A stretch of DNA of 41,048 nucleotides from Candidatus Nitrosopelagicus sp. GTDB lineage: Archaea; Thermoproteota; Nitrososphaeria; Nitrososphaerales; Nitrosopumilaceae. Below the pieces are notes generated by a model. It was given only the letters and a program-made list of their open reading frames with translations. It was not told where the DNA came from and did no database searches. The DNA lies in the NCBI GenBank assembly GCA_022450565.1, contig JAKUOP010000009.1, forward strand, positions 35,432 through 76,479. Reading direction: 5' to 3'. The first letter of the stretch is position 1, and each line of letters opens with the position of its first letter. Positions 23,310 through 33,265 of the stretch are shown one piece after another. The translations under genes were made by a program, and so were the position numbers.

Positions 23310-25465
23310 GTTTTCAAGAACACGAAAAGATACACATAAAACAAAACGTCAAACGTGATTTGACTAAAACAGAGTTACAAGTATTAGCAGCAGAATGGTC
23401 TGAACATTGCTCATACAAGTCATCGAAAAGACATCTGAGGATGCTTCCCACTACTGGTTCAAATGTAATTGTTGAGAAGGGTTATGATTCAGGTGTGTTG
23501 GATGTAGGAGGTGGGTATGTTGTAACCGTTCATATTGAAAGTCATAACCATCCTTCTGCGGTAGAACCATTTGGTGGTGCAGCAACAGGTGTAGGTGGTG
23601 TAATTCGTGATATATTGTCGGCGGGAACAAGACCAATTGCATTGTTTGATGGCTTAAGATTTGGTGATATTGAAAATGATTTACAAGCGAGGTGGCTTTT
23701 CAAAAATGCTGTTGCAGGAATTGCAGATTATGGAAACTGCCTTGGAATCCCAACAATTGGGGGTGAAGTTGAATTTGACACATGTTATAAAAATTATGCA
23801 TTAGTTGATGTCGCATCTGTTGGTTTTGGAAAAAAATCCAAATTAATTAAAAATCATGCTAACGTCGGAGATTTTGTTTTATTGATTGGTGGTTCAACAG
23901 GGCGTGATGGTGTTGGTGGATCACAATTTGCATCAGATGCATTAGAAGGTGAGGATCGTTCTGCTGTTCAAATTCCAGATCCATTCATTGAGAAATTAAT
24001 CATAGAGGCAATTCTGGAAGCACGTGATGAAAAGTGTATTAATGCAATGAAAGATTTGGGCGGCGGAGGTCTTTCATGTGCAATTTCTGAAACTGCTGAA
24101 AGCTTGGGTGTTGGAATAGAGCTTGATGTACAAAAGGTACACCTTCGTGAGGCAGATTTGTCACCAGACGAGATTATGGTATCTGAATCACAGGAACGTA
24201 TGCTAATTATTACAAGTCCAAAAAAACTTCCAAAGATAAAACAAATCTGTAAAAAATTCAGAATTCAATGTTCTATGATTGGTATTGTAAAAAAAGATAA
24301 AATAATGCATGTCAAAAATGGTAAAAAAACATTAATGCACCTACCTGCAGATTTTGTTGCACGTGGTCCACTAGTTAATAGACCAAAATCAAAGCCAGTA
24401 TATCTATCAAAAATACCACTCAGTCCAAAAAAGAAAATCAAAGAATCGTTTACTGATATTCTATTACGTTTATTATCATCTCCAAATATTTCAAGTAAGC
24501 ATTGGGTGTTTCGTCAGTATGATCATGAAGTTGGAATTCGTACTGTGGTAAAACCTGGGTTTGATAGTTCTGTTTTACGTTTAGATAATGGTAAGTCTCT
24601 TTCTGTTAAAATTGACGGTAACCCCAAACATTGCTATCTTAATCCTAGGCAAGGTGCAATAGGTTGTTTTGAAGAAGCATGTAGGAATGTTGTGTGTACA
24701 GGTGCAAAACCAATAGGAATGGTTGATCATCTACAATTTGGTAATCCAGAGGATCCTGAAATTTTTTGGACATTCATGGAATCAATCGAGGGCATAACCG
24801 ATTATGCAAAATCAATGAATATTCCATGTGTGGGTGGTAAAGTCAGCTTTTACAATGAAACCAACGCGGGTCCAATAAAACCAACTCCATTGATTGGGGT
24901 ATTGGGATTAATTGACAAGTCACCGTTACAACCAACCCCATCAACAAAAAATAATGTGGTTTTACTTGTAGGTGAAACCAAAGATGAGCTTGGTGGCTCT
25001 GAGTATTATGAATACATTCATAATTTTATTGGTGGTACCGCACCTCAAGTTGATATTACCGCATCAAAGAGAAATATGAAATCTGTTCTTTCATTGATTT
25101 CAAAAAATTTAGTAAGAAATGTACATGATTGTTCAAAAGGTGGTCTATCAATTGCGATATCTGAAATGTGTATCTCTGGTAAAATTGGGTGTGATGTTAA
25201 TTTAGAAAATGTATCAATTTTATCATCTGAAATATCCATGTTCTCAGAAAGTCATTCAAGATATATTGTTGAAATTGAGGAAAAAAATCTAAATAGTGTT
25301 AAAAAAATATTATCAAAAAGTAAATGCGTCTTTGCACAAATTGGAATATTTTCTGGCGATCACATAATTTTCAAATCTGGTTCAGAATCAATATTGAAAC
25401 TAAGAGTTGATAAGGCAGAAAACTTCTATCTAAATTCGTTGGAGAAGATAATTCAAAATGGTTAA
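23306..25465 (+). CDS. purL: Phosphoribosylformylglycinamidine synthase subunit PurL
   Basis: A 719-residue small-type PurL that makes FGAM from FGAR with ATP. AAEWSEHCSYKSSKRHL, then ESHNHPSAVEPFGGAATGVG and RDGVGGSQFAS are standard AIR-synthase-fold signatures. The second half repeats the fold, with NVHDCSKGGLSIAISEMC. It starts with TTG 23306 overlapping the purQ stop, and the last 8 bases overlap purF. Length is typical of small PurL that needs PurS and PurQ. Confidence 0.97.
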   Translation: MSFQEHEKIHIKQNVKRDLTKTELQVLAAEWSEHCSYKSSKRHLRMLPTTGSNVIVEKGYDSGVLDVGGGYVVTVHIESHNHPSAVEPFGGAATGVGGVIRDILSAGTRPIALFDGLRFGDIENDLQARWLFKNAVAGIADYGNCLGIPTIGGEVEFDTCYKNYALVDVASVGFGKKSKLIKNHANVGDFVLLIGGSTGRDGVGGSQFASDALEGEDRSAVQIPDPFIEKLIIEAILEARDEKCINAMKDLGGGGLSCAISETAESLGVGIELDVQKVHLREADLSPDEIMVSESQERMLIITSPKKLPKIKQICKKFRIQCSMIGIVKKDKIMHVKNGKKTLMHLPADFVARGPLVNRPKSKPVYLSKIPLSPKKKIKESFTDILLRLLSSPNISSKHWVFRQYDHEVGIRTVVKPGFDSSVLRLDNGKSLSVKIDGNPKHCYLNPRQGAIGCFEEACRNVVCTGAKPIGMVDHLQFGNPEDPEIFWTFMESIEGITDYAKSMNIPCVGGKVSFYNETNAGPIKPTPLIGVLGLIDKSPLQPTPSTKNNVVLLVGETKDELGGSEYYEYIHNFIGGTAPQVDITASKRNMKSVLSLISKNLVRNVHDCSKGGLSIAISEMCISGKIGCDVNLENVSILSSEISMFSESHSRYIVEIEEKNLNSVKKILSKSKCVFAQIGIFSGDHIIFKSGSESILKLRVDKAENFYLNSLEKIIQNG

Positions 25466-26891
25466 GGAAAACTGTGGTGTTGTAGGTGTTTTTTCCAATG
25501 ACGATGTTAATGTTATTCCAATGGTAATTGATTCATTGCGTGCATTACAGCATCGTGGCCAGGAAGCATGGGGAATTGCAATACCAAATAAGGCACCATT
25601 AAAAAAAATTGGTCTAGTTTCAGCATCTTCAAGCGAATTTAAAAAAATAACTGAGGAGTATTCTTCACACTCTGCGATTGGTCATGTTAGATATTCTACT
25701 GTTGGAAAAAGTGAACTTGAAAACGCACAGCCATTAAAAGTGAAGGATCTCTGTGTTGCCCATAATGGAACAATTGCTAATGTTGAAGAACTATCTAATT
25801 TGGTGGGTGGGTGCACATTTACACCACAAAATGCAAGTGATACGTTGGTTGCAGCACAAAGACTTGTTTCATTAATCAGTGAGAATGGTAAGTTAGGTAG
25901 TGCATTATCAATACTAAAAAATGAGATGGTAGGGTCATACTGTTTCACATTTTTATCAGATGATGATGCGGTTTATGCCGCACGTGATCCAAAAGGATTT
26001 AGGCCCATGGTTTTAGGACATAAAGAAAGTCAATCTCTGCATATAGTTGCATCTGAATCTTCTGCGCTTTCGGCAATAGGTGCAAAATTAGTTCGAGATG
26101 TAAATCCTGGTGAATTAATTAAATTGAGTAATGCTGGATTAGAAACAGAAATGTTTTCAGAAGAAAAGCAACGTGCGCATTGCTCATTTGAGTTTACTTA
26201 TTTTGCACAACCATCAAGTAAGATGGAAGGAACAAATATCTACTTAGCAAGAAAAAGAATTGGTCAGTTTCTAGCAAAAAAATATCCATTAAAAAATGCA
26301 GATCTTGTAATTCCAGTTCCAGATTCTGCAAGACCTGCTGCATTAGGCTATGCACAAGAACTTGGCATTCAATTTGATGAGGGGTTGTTAAAAGATCGTT
26401 ATAGCAAGAAAGGACCACTGAGAAGTTTTATTGAGCCGCACCAAAGTGACCGCGTTGAAATTAATCGATGGATTATTCCTATACCTGAAGTGATAGAAGG
26501 AAAACATGTTGTAGTAATAGACGATAGTCTTGTTAGAGGTACAAGTTCTAAAGCTATTATCAAAGCATTACGTCGTTCAGGTGCAAAAAAAATTAGTATG
26601 ATGATTACATATCCACCAATAAAATATCCATGTTACGCAGGAATAGATTTTCCATCACAAGAAGAATTAGCAACATTTACAGATAATAGAGAATGTACTG
26701 AGCAGGAAATAATTGAAAAAGTTAGGAATGACATAGGTGCTGACTTTCTTGCATATAATGATGCAGAAAATCTTGCAAATGCTGTAGGAATTCCTCTCGA
26801 TTCAATGTGTTTCACCTGCTCAACAGGAAATTATGAACCATTAGGAATTACACCCACCTTCAAAACAAGAAAAGAAATGAAGGGTGACTAG
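25458..26891 (+). CDS. purF: Amidophosphoribosyltransferase PurF (Fe-S type)
   Basis: 477 residues. The MVKEN propeptide precedes the catalytic Cys6 (ENCGVVGVF), which must be freed by cleavage to become the N-terminal nucleophile. HRGQEAWGIA and the glutaminase core follow, then the PRTase loop VVVIDDSLVRGTSSKAI. Cysteines equivalent to the [4Fe-4S] ligands of the Bacillus-type enzyme are seen in AHCSFEF, KYPCYAGID and CFTCSTG. It catalyses the first committed step of purine synthesis. The gene overlaps purL by 8 bases and abuts the RAM-domain gene. Confidence 0.97.
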   Translation: MVKENCGVVGVFSNDDVNVIPMVIDSLRALQHRGQEAWGIAIPNKAPLKKIGLVSASSSEFKKITEEYSSHSAIGHVRYSTVGKSELENAQPLKVKDLCVAHNGTIANVEELSNLVGGCTFTPQNASDTLVAAQRLVSLISENGKLGSALSILKNEMVGSYCFTFLSDDDAVYAARDPKGFRPMVLGHKESQSLHIVASESSALSAIGAKLVRDVNPGELIKLSNAGLETEMFSEEKQRAHCSFEFTYFAQPSSKMEGTNIYLARKRIGQFLAKKYPLKNADLVIPVPDSARPAALGYAQELGIQFDEGLLKDRYSKKGPLRSFIEPHQSDRVEINRWIIPIPEVIEGKHVVVIDDSLVRGTSSKAIIKALRRSGAKKISMMITYPPIKYPCYAGIDFPSQEELATFTDNRECTEQEIIEKVRNDIGADFLAYNDAENLANAVGIPLDSMCFTCSTGNYEPLGITPTFKTRKEMKGD

Positions 26892-27137
26892 ATGGAAATC
26901 GCTTATGTTTTGGTTCAATGTAAAATGGCGCATGAAATGGAAGTTTTAAAACAATTATTAGAAATTGATTTAGTTAAGGAGGCTAAAGGTACATTTGGCT
27001 ATTATGACATTTTGGTAAAAATTGAGGCAGAAAATACCCCCGTGATTGAGCAAGCCATTACAAAAAAGATTAGAACCATACCAAATGTTACAACGACTAC
27101 TACAATTTCTATTATACCAGAACAGGGAAAAGAGTAG
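26892..27137 (+). CDS. Stand-alone Lrp/AsnC ligand-binding (RAM) domain protein (81 aa)
   Basis: The ATG is the base right after the purF stop. The product contains only the RAM fold: IAYVLVQCKMAHEMEVLKQL, GTFGYYDILVKIEAENTPVI, and IPNVTTTTTISII. There is no helix-turn-helix, so it cannot bind DNA alone. Such proteins may sense amino acids and modulate partner Lrp regulators or enzymes. Co-transcription with purF suggests a link to glutamine or nucleotide status, by position only. Confidence 0.88.
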   Translation: MEIAYVLVQCKMAHEMEVLKQLLEIDLVKEAKGTFGYYDILVKIEAENTPVIEQAITKKIRTIPNVTTTTTISIIPEQGKE

Positions 27138-27284
27138 TTGGCAAAAGAAACCCGTTCAATTGACAAAAAAGGATTTTCAAATAAATTTTTTGAAGAATTA
27201 GATAAAGAGCATGATAATGCAGAGAATTTTGCTAAACGTCAGAAAGAATTAAAACAGAAGCATCGAAAAAAGAGGTCTGATTAA
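27138..27284 (+). CDS. Charged microprotein behind purF (48 aa)
   Basis: TTG 27138 follows the TAG of the RAM gene directly. The 48 residues are helical and very basic/acidic (FSNKFFEELDKEHDNAENFA, then KRQKELKQKHRKKRS), likely a nucleic-acid or ribosome-associated helix. Tight spacing in the purQLF-RAM transcript supports coding. Its TAA overlaps the stop of convergent pyrG in TTAA (27281-27284). Confidence 0.55.
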   Translation: MAKETRSIDKKGFSNKFFEELDKEHDNAENFAKRQKELKQKHRKKRSD

Positions 27285-28882
27285 TTAGTACCTGCGGCAC
27301 TGATGAATGCCTTAAAGGATTCTTCTGGGAATCCCGGTCTACTATTAAATTCTGGATGAAATTGCACTCCTAGAAAAAATTTATGTGATGGGATCTCTAA
27401 AACTTCCATTCGTCTACCATCATCGCTTTCCCCTGAAAAAATCATTCCATTTTTATCAAATGATTCAAGGTATTTTTTATTAAATTCGTATCTATGTCGA
27501 TGCCTTTTTGAAATTATATTTGAATTGTAAATTTTATGCGCCATAGAATTTTCTTGAATTTCAATTTGATTTGCACCCAATCGTAAGGAGCCACCCAAAT
27601 CTGTTACATTATCTTGTTCTGGTAGTAAATCAATGATTGGGTTCTTAGTTTCATTTTCTATTTCTGTAGAGTTTGAGTCAGTTAGATTACAGACATTTCT
27701 TGCAAATGAAACTGCAGCTAATTGGAACCCAAAACATATTCCTAGATATGGTATGTTTCTCTCTCTAGCAAAATTGGCTGTCTCAATTATTCCTTCTGAA
27801 CCACGAGTTCCAAACCCACCAGGAACTAAAATTCCATTATATTTTTTCAGTGTTTCAATATTACCATTTAGTGTTTCAGAATCAATCCAGTCTATTTTTA
27901 CAGGTCGATTTATTGATGCACCTGCATGTTTTAGTGCATGATTAACGCTAACATAACTATCTGCAAGTGTAACATATTTTCCAACCATTGCAATATTTAT
28001 TGGGTCACCACTTGATTCCATTGAATTTACTATATTGTTCCATTTGTCCCAATTTTCTGATGCGTCAACATAACCAACTTTGCTAAATTTTTTAAAGATT
28101 AAATCTACTAATCCTTGCTCAAATAAAATTTGTGGTACCATAAAAATTGATTGAACATCATGACATGAGAAAACATCCTTCTCTGTTACATTTGTAAACA
28201 TTGAAATTTTCTTTCTTGTTTTTTCTTGGAGTGTACTTGAACATCTAACGCAAAGTACATCAGGTTGAATTCCAATCCTTCTTAATTCTTGAACACTGTG
28301 TTGCGTAGGTTTTGTTTTTTGTTCGCCGACAACATCTAGTGATGGTGCTAATGTTACATGAACAAATATAACGTTTTCAGAACCTTCTTCAACTCTAATT
28401 TGTCTTAGCGCTTCTAAAAATGGCAAGCTTTCAATATCACCAACGGTTCCTCCACATTCAACTATTAAGATATCAAGTGATTCTTCTTCTGCAATTATCC
28501 TAATTCTATTTTTTATTTCATCAGTTACATGAGGAATGATTTGGACACATGCGCCAAGATATTCACCTTTCCTTTCAGCATCAATTACACTAGAATAGAT
28601 TTGTGCAGTGGTGATATTATGAGATTTTGGAATATTCTGGTTAAGAAATCTTTCATAGTTACCCATATCCATGTCACATTCGCCACCATCTTCGGTAACA
28701 AAGACTTCACCATGTGCAATTGGGTTCATTGTACCAGCATCATAATTTAGGTATGGATCAATTTTTACACAAGAGACTTTTTGATTTGAAAGTTGTAATA
28801 ATTTAGAGATTGATGATGAGACTACTCCCTTTCCAAGCCCGGACATCACTCCACCAGTTACAAAAATAAACTTCGTCTGCAC
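27281..28882 (-). CDS. pyrG: CTP synthase
   Basis: 533 residues. The N-terminal amidoligase domain starts KFIFVTGGVMSGLGKGVVSS (P-loop), with DPYLNYDAGTMNP. The C-terminal class I glutaminase has its nucleophile in LGICFGFQLAA and the His-Glu in VQFHPEFNSRPG. It aminates UTP to CTP. The GTG start at 28882 lies 38 bases below trpA on the same strand, with a TATA-like A/T stretch between, so it may have its own promoter or be read through from the trp operon. Confidence 0.97.
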   Translation of the reverse strand: MQTKFIFVTGGVMSGLGKGVVSSSISKLLQLSNQKVSCVKIDPYLNYDAGTMNPIAHGEVFVTEDGGECDMDMGNYERFLNQNIPKSHNITTAQIYSSVIDAERKGEYLGACVQIIPHVTDEIKNRIRIIAEEESLDILIVECGGTVGDIESLPFLEALRQIRVEEGSENVIFVHVTLAPSLDVVGEQKTKPTQHSVQELRRIGIQPDVLCVRCSSTLQEKTRKKISMFTNVTEKDVFSCHDVQSIFMVPQILFEQGLVDLIFKKFSKVGYVDASENWDKWNNIVNSMESSGDPINIAMVGKYVTLADSYVSVNHALKHAGASINRPVKIDWIDSETLNGNIETLKKYNGILVPGGFGTRGSEGIIETANFARERNIPYLGICFGFQLAAVSFARNVCNLTDSNSTEIENETKNPIIDLLPEQDNVTDLGGSLRLGANQIEIQENSMAHKIYNSNIISKRHRHRYEFNKKYLESFDKNGMIFSGESDDGRRMEVLEIPSHKFFLGVQFHPEFNSRPGFPEESFKAFISAAGTN

Positions 28883-28920
28883 ATAATTGAAAGAATTATC
28901 CTATTTTTATTTTATTCGTT

Positions 28921-29718
28921 TTATTTGGTCTGTCGTTTCAATTTTTTTGTGAATCTAAAAACCGTTCCTTCTAATTTTGATTTAGGCGTGTTTTCCATGA
29001 TTTTGATATTTGCACTACCAACAATTACTGCATCAGCCCCAACAGATACGTATTTTTTTACATCTTTTTCATTAGATATTCCAAATCCAACACCAACTGG
29101 AACATTCTTCACTGTTCTTTTTGTCGATTTTAGTGCATCAATAGTGTATTGATGGATTTTAGTTTGAATGCCAGTTGTGCCAAAAACTGCAACCATGTAT
29201 AGAAAGCCAGATGTTGCTTTAGCAATTTTTGACAGTCTATTTTTTTGTGTGTTAGGTGAAACAAGAAATATTGTATCCATTTTCTGCTTTTTTGCTGCTA
29301 AGAGATATCCCTTTGATTCTTCTATCGCCATGTCAGGTAAAATTAATCCATCAATACCAGCATTTTTTGCAGTTTTAATAAATTTTTGATATCCTTGTTT
29401 ATAGAGAATATTTGTATAAGTCATTAGTATGAGAGGAATATTAGTTTCACTTCTAATTTTTTTTACAAGTTTGAAAAATTTTTCAATTTTAATTCCATTG
29501 TTTAGTGAGCCTGTACTTGCTTTTTGTATTACCGGACCATCAGCAATAGGATCAGAAAATGGGAATCCAAGTTCAATAATATCAGCCCCACCTTTTACTA
29601 ATCCTCTTATAGCTGATAACGTTGCACTCTCAGATGGATATCCTACCATAATGTAAGACACTAAGGCTTTTTCCTTTTTGGATTTTAATTCATTAAATTT
29701 TTCTTTTATTCTTGACAT
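28921..29718 (-). CDS. trpA: Tryptophan synthase alpha subunit
   Basis: 265 residues, TIM barrel. [12 protein letters not shown] with the catalytic Glu in [34 protein letters not shown], and [16 protein letters not shown] at the phosphate site. It cleaves indole-glycerol phosphate to indole for TrpB. Last gene of the trp operon; the ATG lies inside trpB (26-base overlap). Confidence 0.97.
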   Translation of the reverse strand: MSRIKEKFNELKSKKEKALVSYIMVGYPSESATLSAIRGLVKGGADIIELGFPFSDPIADGPVIQKASTGSLNNGIKIEKFFKLVKKIRSETNIPLILMTYTNILYKQGYQKFIKTAKNAGIDGLILPDMAIEESKGYLLAAKKQKMDTIFLVSPNTQKNRLSKIAKATSGFLYMVAVFGTTGIQTKIHQYTIDALKSTKRTVKNVPVGVGFGISNEKDVKKYVSVGADAVIVGSANIKIMENTPKSKLEGTVFRFTKKLKRQTK

Positions 29719-30889
29719 TTTTTTTCATATACTCCTGTACAATTCCAATATCTTTGTCACCACGTCCTGATAATGTAACAACAATTGATTGCGTTCTTTT
29801 CATTTTTTTTGCAATTTTCATTGCATATGCAATTGCATGTGCAGATTCTAGTGCTGGTATAATTCCTTCTGTTCTTGTTAGAATTAAAAATGCATCTATT
29901 ACCTCATCATCAGTAATTGCTTTGTATTTTACACGTTTTTCATCTTTAAGATACGAGTGTTCTGGTCCAACACCTGGATAATCTAAACCAGCTGAGATGC
30001 TATGTGTTTCTTGAATTTGACCTTGTGCATCTTGCATCAAATATGTCATCATACCGTGTAAAACACCCTTGGTTCCTACGGCAAGTGGAGCTGAATGGTA
30101 TAGTGTGTTTAATCCTTTACCTCCAGCCTCAATTCCTATTATTTCTGCCTTGGAATCAATCAGTGGATAAAATGTTCCAATTGCATTAGATCCACCACCA
30201 ACACATGCAATTACAGTGTCAGGAATTTTTTTCATTTGTTTTTTAATTTCATTGCCTATAACTGATTGAAAGTCTCTTACCATTAAGGGGTAGGGATGTG
30301 GTCCAACCGCAGAGCCTAGAAGATAATATGTCGAGTCCACATTTGTAATCCAATCTCTCATTGCCTCATTTATTGCATCTTTCAGAGTTTGTGAACCAGA
30401 TTTAACTGAATGAACTTTTGCCCCTAGTAGTTCCATACGAAACACGTTTTGTTTTTGTCTTTCTGTATCTATATATCCCATGTAAATTTCAGCTTTCAAA
30501 TCAAGGCACGCACATGCCATTGCTGTAGCTACTCCATGCTGCCCTGCACCAGTTTCTGCAATTATTCTTTTTTTACCCATTCTTTTTGCAAGTAATGCTT
30601 GTCCAAGCGTATTGTTTATTTTATGCGCTCCACCATGTAGAAGATCCTCTCTTTTTAGATATATTTTTGCTCCACCAATTTTTTTGGTCAGATTTTTAGC
30701 TAAGTATAATGGGGTTGGGCGTCCTGCATACTCTGCAAGAAATTTGCTCAATTCTTTTTTGAATGTAGGATCATTTCTAATTTTCAAATAATTCTTTTCA
30801 AGATCTTCAATTGCCGGTGCTAGAGTTTCTGGTATATATTTTCCACCAAAATCACCAAATCTACCATCTTTTGGAATACCTATTTTCAT
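29693..30889 (-). CDS. trpB: Tryptophan synthase beta subunit
   Basis: 398 residues. The PLP lysine is K90 in [20 protein letters not shown], the phosphate loop is VGGGSNAIG, and [13 protein letters not shown] is the active-site loop. This is the short TrpB1 form that pairs with TrpA. It overlaps trpC by 4 bases and trpA by 26. Confidence 0.97.
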   Translation of the reverse strand: MKIGIPKDGRFGDFGGKYIPETLAPAIEDLEKNYLKIRNDPTFKKELSKFLAEYAGRPTPLYLAKNLTKKIGGAKIYLKREDLLHGGAHKINNTLGQALLAKRMGKKRIIAETGAGQHGVATAMACACLDLKAEIYMGYIDTERQKQNVFRMELLGAKVHSVKSGSQTLKDAINEAMRDWITNVDSTYYLLGSAVGPHPYPLMVRDFQSVIGNEIKKQMKKIPDTVIACVGGGSNAIGTFYPLIDSKAEIIGIEAGGKGLNTLYHSAPLAVGTKGVLHGMMTYLMQDAQGQIQETHSISAGLDYPGVGPEHSYLKDEKRVKYKAITDDEVIDAFLILTRTEGIIPALESAHAIAYAMKIAKKMKRTQSIVVTLSGRGDKDIGIVQEYMKKNVKNKRKI

Positions 30890-31659
30890 ATTGCATTCAC
30901 CAAATTTTGCACAGTTTTCTGTATGTCATCTGTTTTCATAATACTACTACCTACTAAATATGCGTCAGCCCCACATTTATGAAGAAATCGAATGTCATCA
31001 GAAGTTGAGATTCCGCTTTCTGATATGACTAATTTTGTTTTTTTTGCATTATGAAGGATCTCTTTTGTTGTGTTTAGATCAATTTCCATTGTATCAAGAT
31101 TTCTGTTGTTTATTCCTATAATGTCTGCACTAGTATTACATGAATTTTCAAATTCTTGTTTTGTATGTGCCTCAATTAGCACTTTAAGACCCAAATTATG
31201 CCCATAATCTATCATATCATCAATATCATTTACCAAACCATTATCAAATATTGATTGAATTAATAGAAAATAATCAGCCCCAATTTTTTTGGCAGCATCA
31301 ATCTGAATTCTATCTACTGTTATGTCTTTCATTAGCATTGGGACTTTAACCATTTTTCTTACTTTCATAAAAAATTCTGGTGAACCATCAAACATGTATG
31401 GTTGTGTTAATACTGAAAGTGCAGATGCACCTCCATTAACCATCTTTAATGCAATTTCTACAGGATCTGTTATCTTTCTGATATTGCCTAATGCAGGAGA
31501 TGAGAATTTTATTTCAGTGATTAACGTCGCATGTTCTGATTTTGTTATTATATTTTCTAAATCTGTTTCAGAATTTGGTAATGATTCATTAATGTCATAA
31601 ATTCCATCTTCAATTGCTTTTTTTGAATTATTGACTAATTTTTCTAAAATATTTTCCAT
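30886..31659 (-). CDS. trpC: Indole-3-glycerol phosphate synthase
   Basis: 257 residues. [15 protein letters not shown] carries the catalytic Lys (EIKxxSP), [20 protein letters not shown] the second, and [15 protein letters not shown] and VISESGIS the phosphate-binding loops. It converts CdRP to indole-glycerol phosphate. It is not fused to TrpF, and no trpF lies beside it. It starts at 31659, one base below trpD. Confidence 0.96.
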   Translation of the reverse strand: MENILEKLVNNSKKAIEDGIYDINESLPNSETDLENIITKSEHATLITEIKFSSPALGNIRKITDPVEIALKMVNGGASALSVLTQPYMFDGSPEFFMKVRKMVKVPMLMKDITVDRIQIDAAKKIGADYFLLIQSIFDNGLVNDIDDMIDYGHNLGLKVLIEAHTKQEFENSCNTSADIIGINNRNLDTMEIDLNTTKEILHNAKKTKLVISESGISTSDDIRFLHKCGADAYLVGSSIMKTDDIQKTVQNLVNAI

Positions 31660-32679
31660 TTATTTTATCACCTCTAATTTTTCTTGTGCATTATTTTCTT
31701 TGGCAAATTGTTTTAGCTTTTCAAATGCTTTTCCACTGTTGATTGTTTCTGTCGCTAGTTCAACTCCATCCTTAAATTCATCACAAAGTCCACCAACCAT
31801 CATTCCTCCTGCAGCATTCAATATTGTAATCTCTTTCATTGTCTTATTTGATGTATTATTTAGTACATTCACAAATGCATCTATTGCATCTTGTTTTGTT
31901 GAAATTTGTATGTCTGATAGATTTCCTTTTTCCATATTGTAGTTTTCTGGATTGATAATGAATTCTGAAATCTCATTATTTTTTAGCATGCATACTTTAT
32001 TTTTTGATGTAGTTGATAATTCATCCATGCCATCTTCTGATCTTACAGCTAAAATTGTTTCAGAATGATTCTTTTGCATAATCATAACAATTCTTTTGAT
32101 GTAATCATCTGCAAAAACTCCTATCAATTGGTGTTTTACATTTGCTGGATTACATAATGGACCTAAAAGATTGAAAGCAGTTCTCTTTCCCAGAATCTTT
32201 CTTGCTGGTGCAACATTTTTCATGGCTGGATGAAACTTTGGTGCAAACATGAATCCAATTCCCAATTTTTCTATCATTTCTTCGACTACACATATTTCGG
32301 ACTGCAGATCGAAGCCAAAATATTCAAAAATATCTGCACTTCCTGAAATTCCTGATACTGAGCGATTTCCATGTTTTGCAACATTTCCGCCTGCCCCGGC
32401 AATAACAAATGATGCAGCAGTTGAAATATTGAATGTTTGTAAATTGTCCCCACCTGTTCCACAGACATCAATTAAACTTCCATGACAACGTGGTGAAATT
32501 CTAACTGAATGTTCGTTCATTTTAGTAAGCATTGCTCGTAATTCATCATCTGTTTCCCCTTTTTCTGATAAACATCTAAGAAATTCTGCAATCTCATCAT
32601 CATTGTTTTTTCCATTTAGAATGTCACTCATTTCAGATGACATTTCATCAAATGTTAAATTACCGTTAATTTTTTTCAT
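31660..32679 (-). CDS. trpD: Anthranilate phosphoribosyltransferase
   Basis: 339 residues. LIDVCGTGGDNLQTFNIST is the PRPP-binding glycine loop, AKHGNRSVSGISGSADIFE the conserved KHGNR segment, and FMFAPKFHPAMKNVAPAR the anthranilate-site segment. It transfers phosphoribose to anthranilate. It overlaps trpG by 14 bases. Confidence 0.97.
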   Translation of the reverse strand: MKKINGNLTFDEMSSEMSDILNGKNNDDEIAEFLRCLSEKGETDDELRAMLTKMNEHSVRISPRCHGSLIDVCGTGGDNLQTFNISTAASFVIAGAGGNVAKHGNRSVSGISGSADIFEYFGFDLQSEICVVEEMIEKLGIGFMFAPKFHPAMKNVAPARKILGKRTAFNLLGPLCNPANVKHQLIGVFADDYIKRIVMIMQKNHSETILAVRSEDGMDELSTTSKNKVCMLKNNEISEFIINPENYNMEKGNLSDIQISTKQDAIDAFVNVLNNTSNKTMKEITILNAAGGMMVGGLCDEFKDGVELATETINSGKAFEKLKQFAKENNAQEKLEVIK

Positions 32680-33265
32680 TATTTTTAACCTTCTCTATGA
32701 AATTTCCTAGAATTTTTGTACCTTCATCTGTTAGTATTGATTCTGGATGAAATTGTACACCGTCAATCAAATATTTTTTATGGCTTACACCCATCACTTC
32801 CCCATCATCTTCTGCAACAGCGGTAATTTTGAGTGAATCTGGAATTATAGTTTTATCACCTACCAAAGAATGGTATCTAGTCGCTCTAAATGGATTTTTT
32901 ATTCCAGTAAATATTGAATCATCATAATGTTTGACCTGACTTGTTTTTCCATGTCGAACATTTCCTGCATTAACAACTTTTCCACCAAAACATGATATTA
33001 TTCCTTGATGACCAAGACAAACTCCTAATATTGGAGTTGTAGGTCCAAGTTTCTCTATTACTTCTTTACACACACCAAAGTATCTTTTATCATCAGGTGT
33101 TCCAGGACCAGGTGAGATAATTATTGCATTATAATTTGCATTTTTAACCTGTTCTATAGTAAGTTGATCATTTCGAATTACATCTGATGTGATACCAAGT
33201 TCGCCAAGTCTTTGTGCTAAATTATATACAAATGAATCATAATTATCTATAATTAGAAATTTCAT
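32666..33265 (-). CDS. trpG: Anthranilate synthase component II (glutaminase)
   Basis: 199-residue class I glutamine amidotransferase with C83 in LGVCLGHQGI, SPGPGTPDD near residue 51, and the His-Glu in VQFHPESILT. It provides ammonia to TrpE. It overlaps trpE by 4 bases, giving coupled, equimolar synthesis. Confidence 0.96.
   Translation of the reverse strand: MKFLIIDNYDSFVYNLAQRLGELGITSDVIRNDQLTIEQVKNANYNAIIISPGPGTPDDKRYFGVCKEVIEKLGPTTPILGVCLGHQGIISCFGGKVVNAGNVRHGKTSQVKHYDDSIFTGIKNPFRATRYHSLVGDKTIIPDSLKITAVAEDDGEVMGVSHKKYLIDGVQFHPESILTDEGTKILGNFIEKVKNNEKN

Noticed and set aside
23306-25465. Many opposite-strand and out-of-frame ORFs inside purL, trp genes, ilvD and others
   Set aside because: They lie fully within strongly identified genes and have Ser/Phe/His-rich or Ile-rich shadow compositions.
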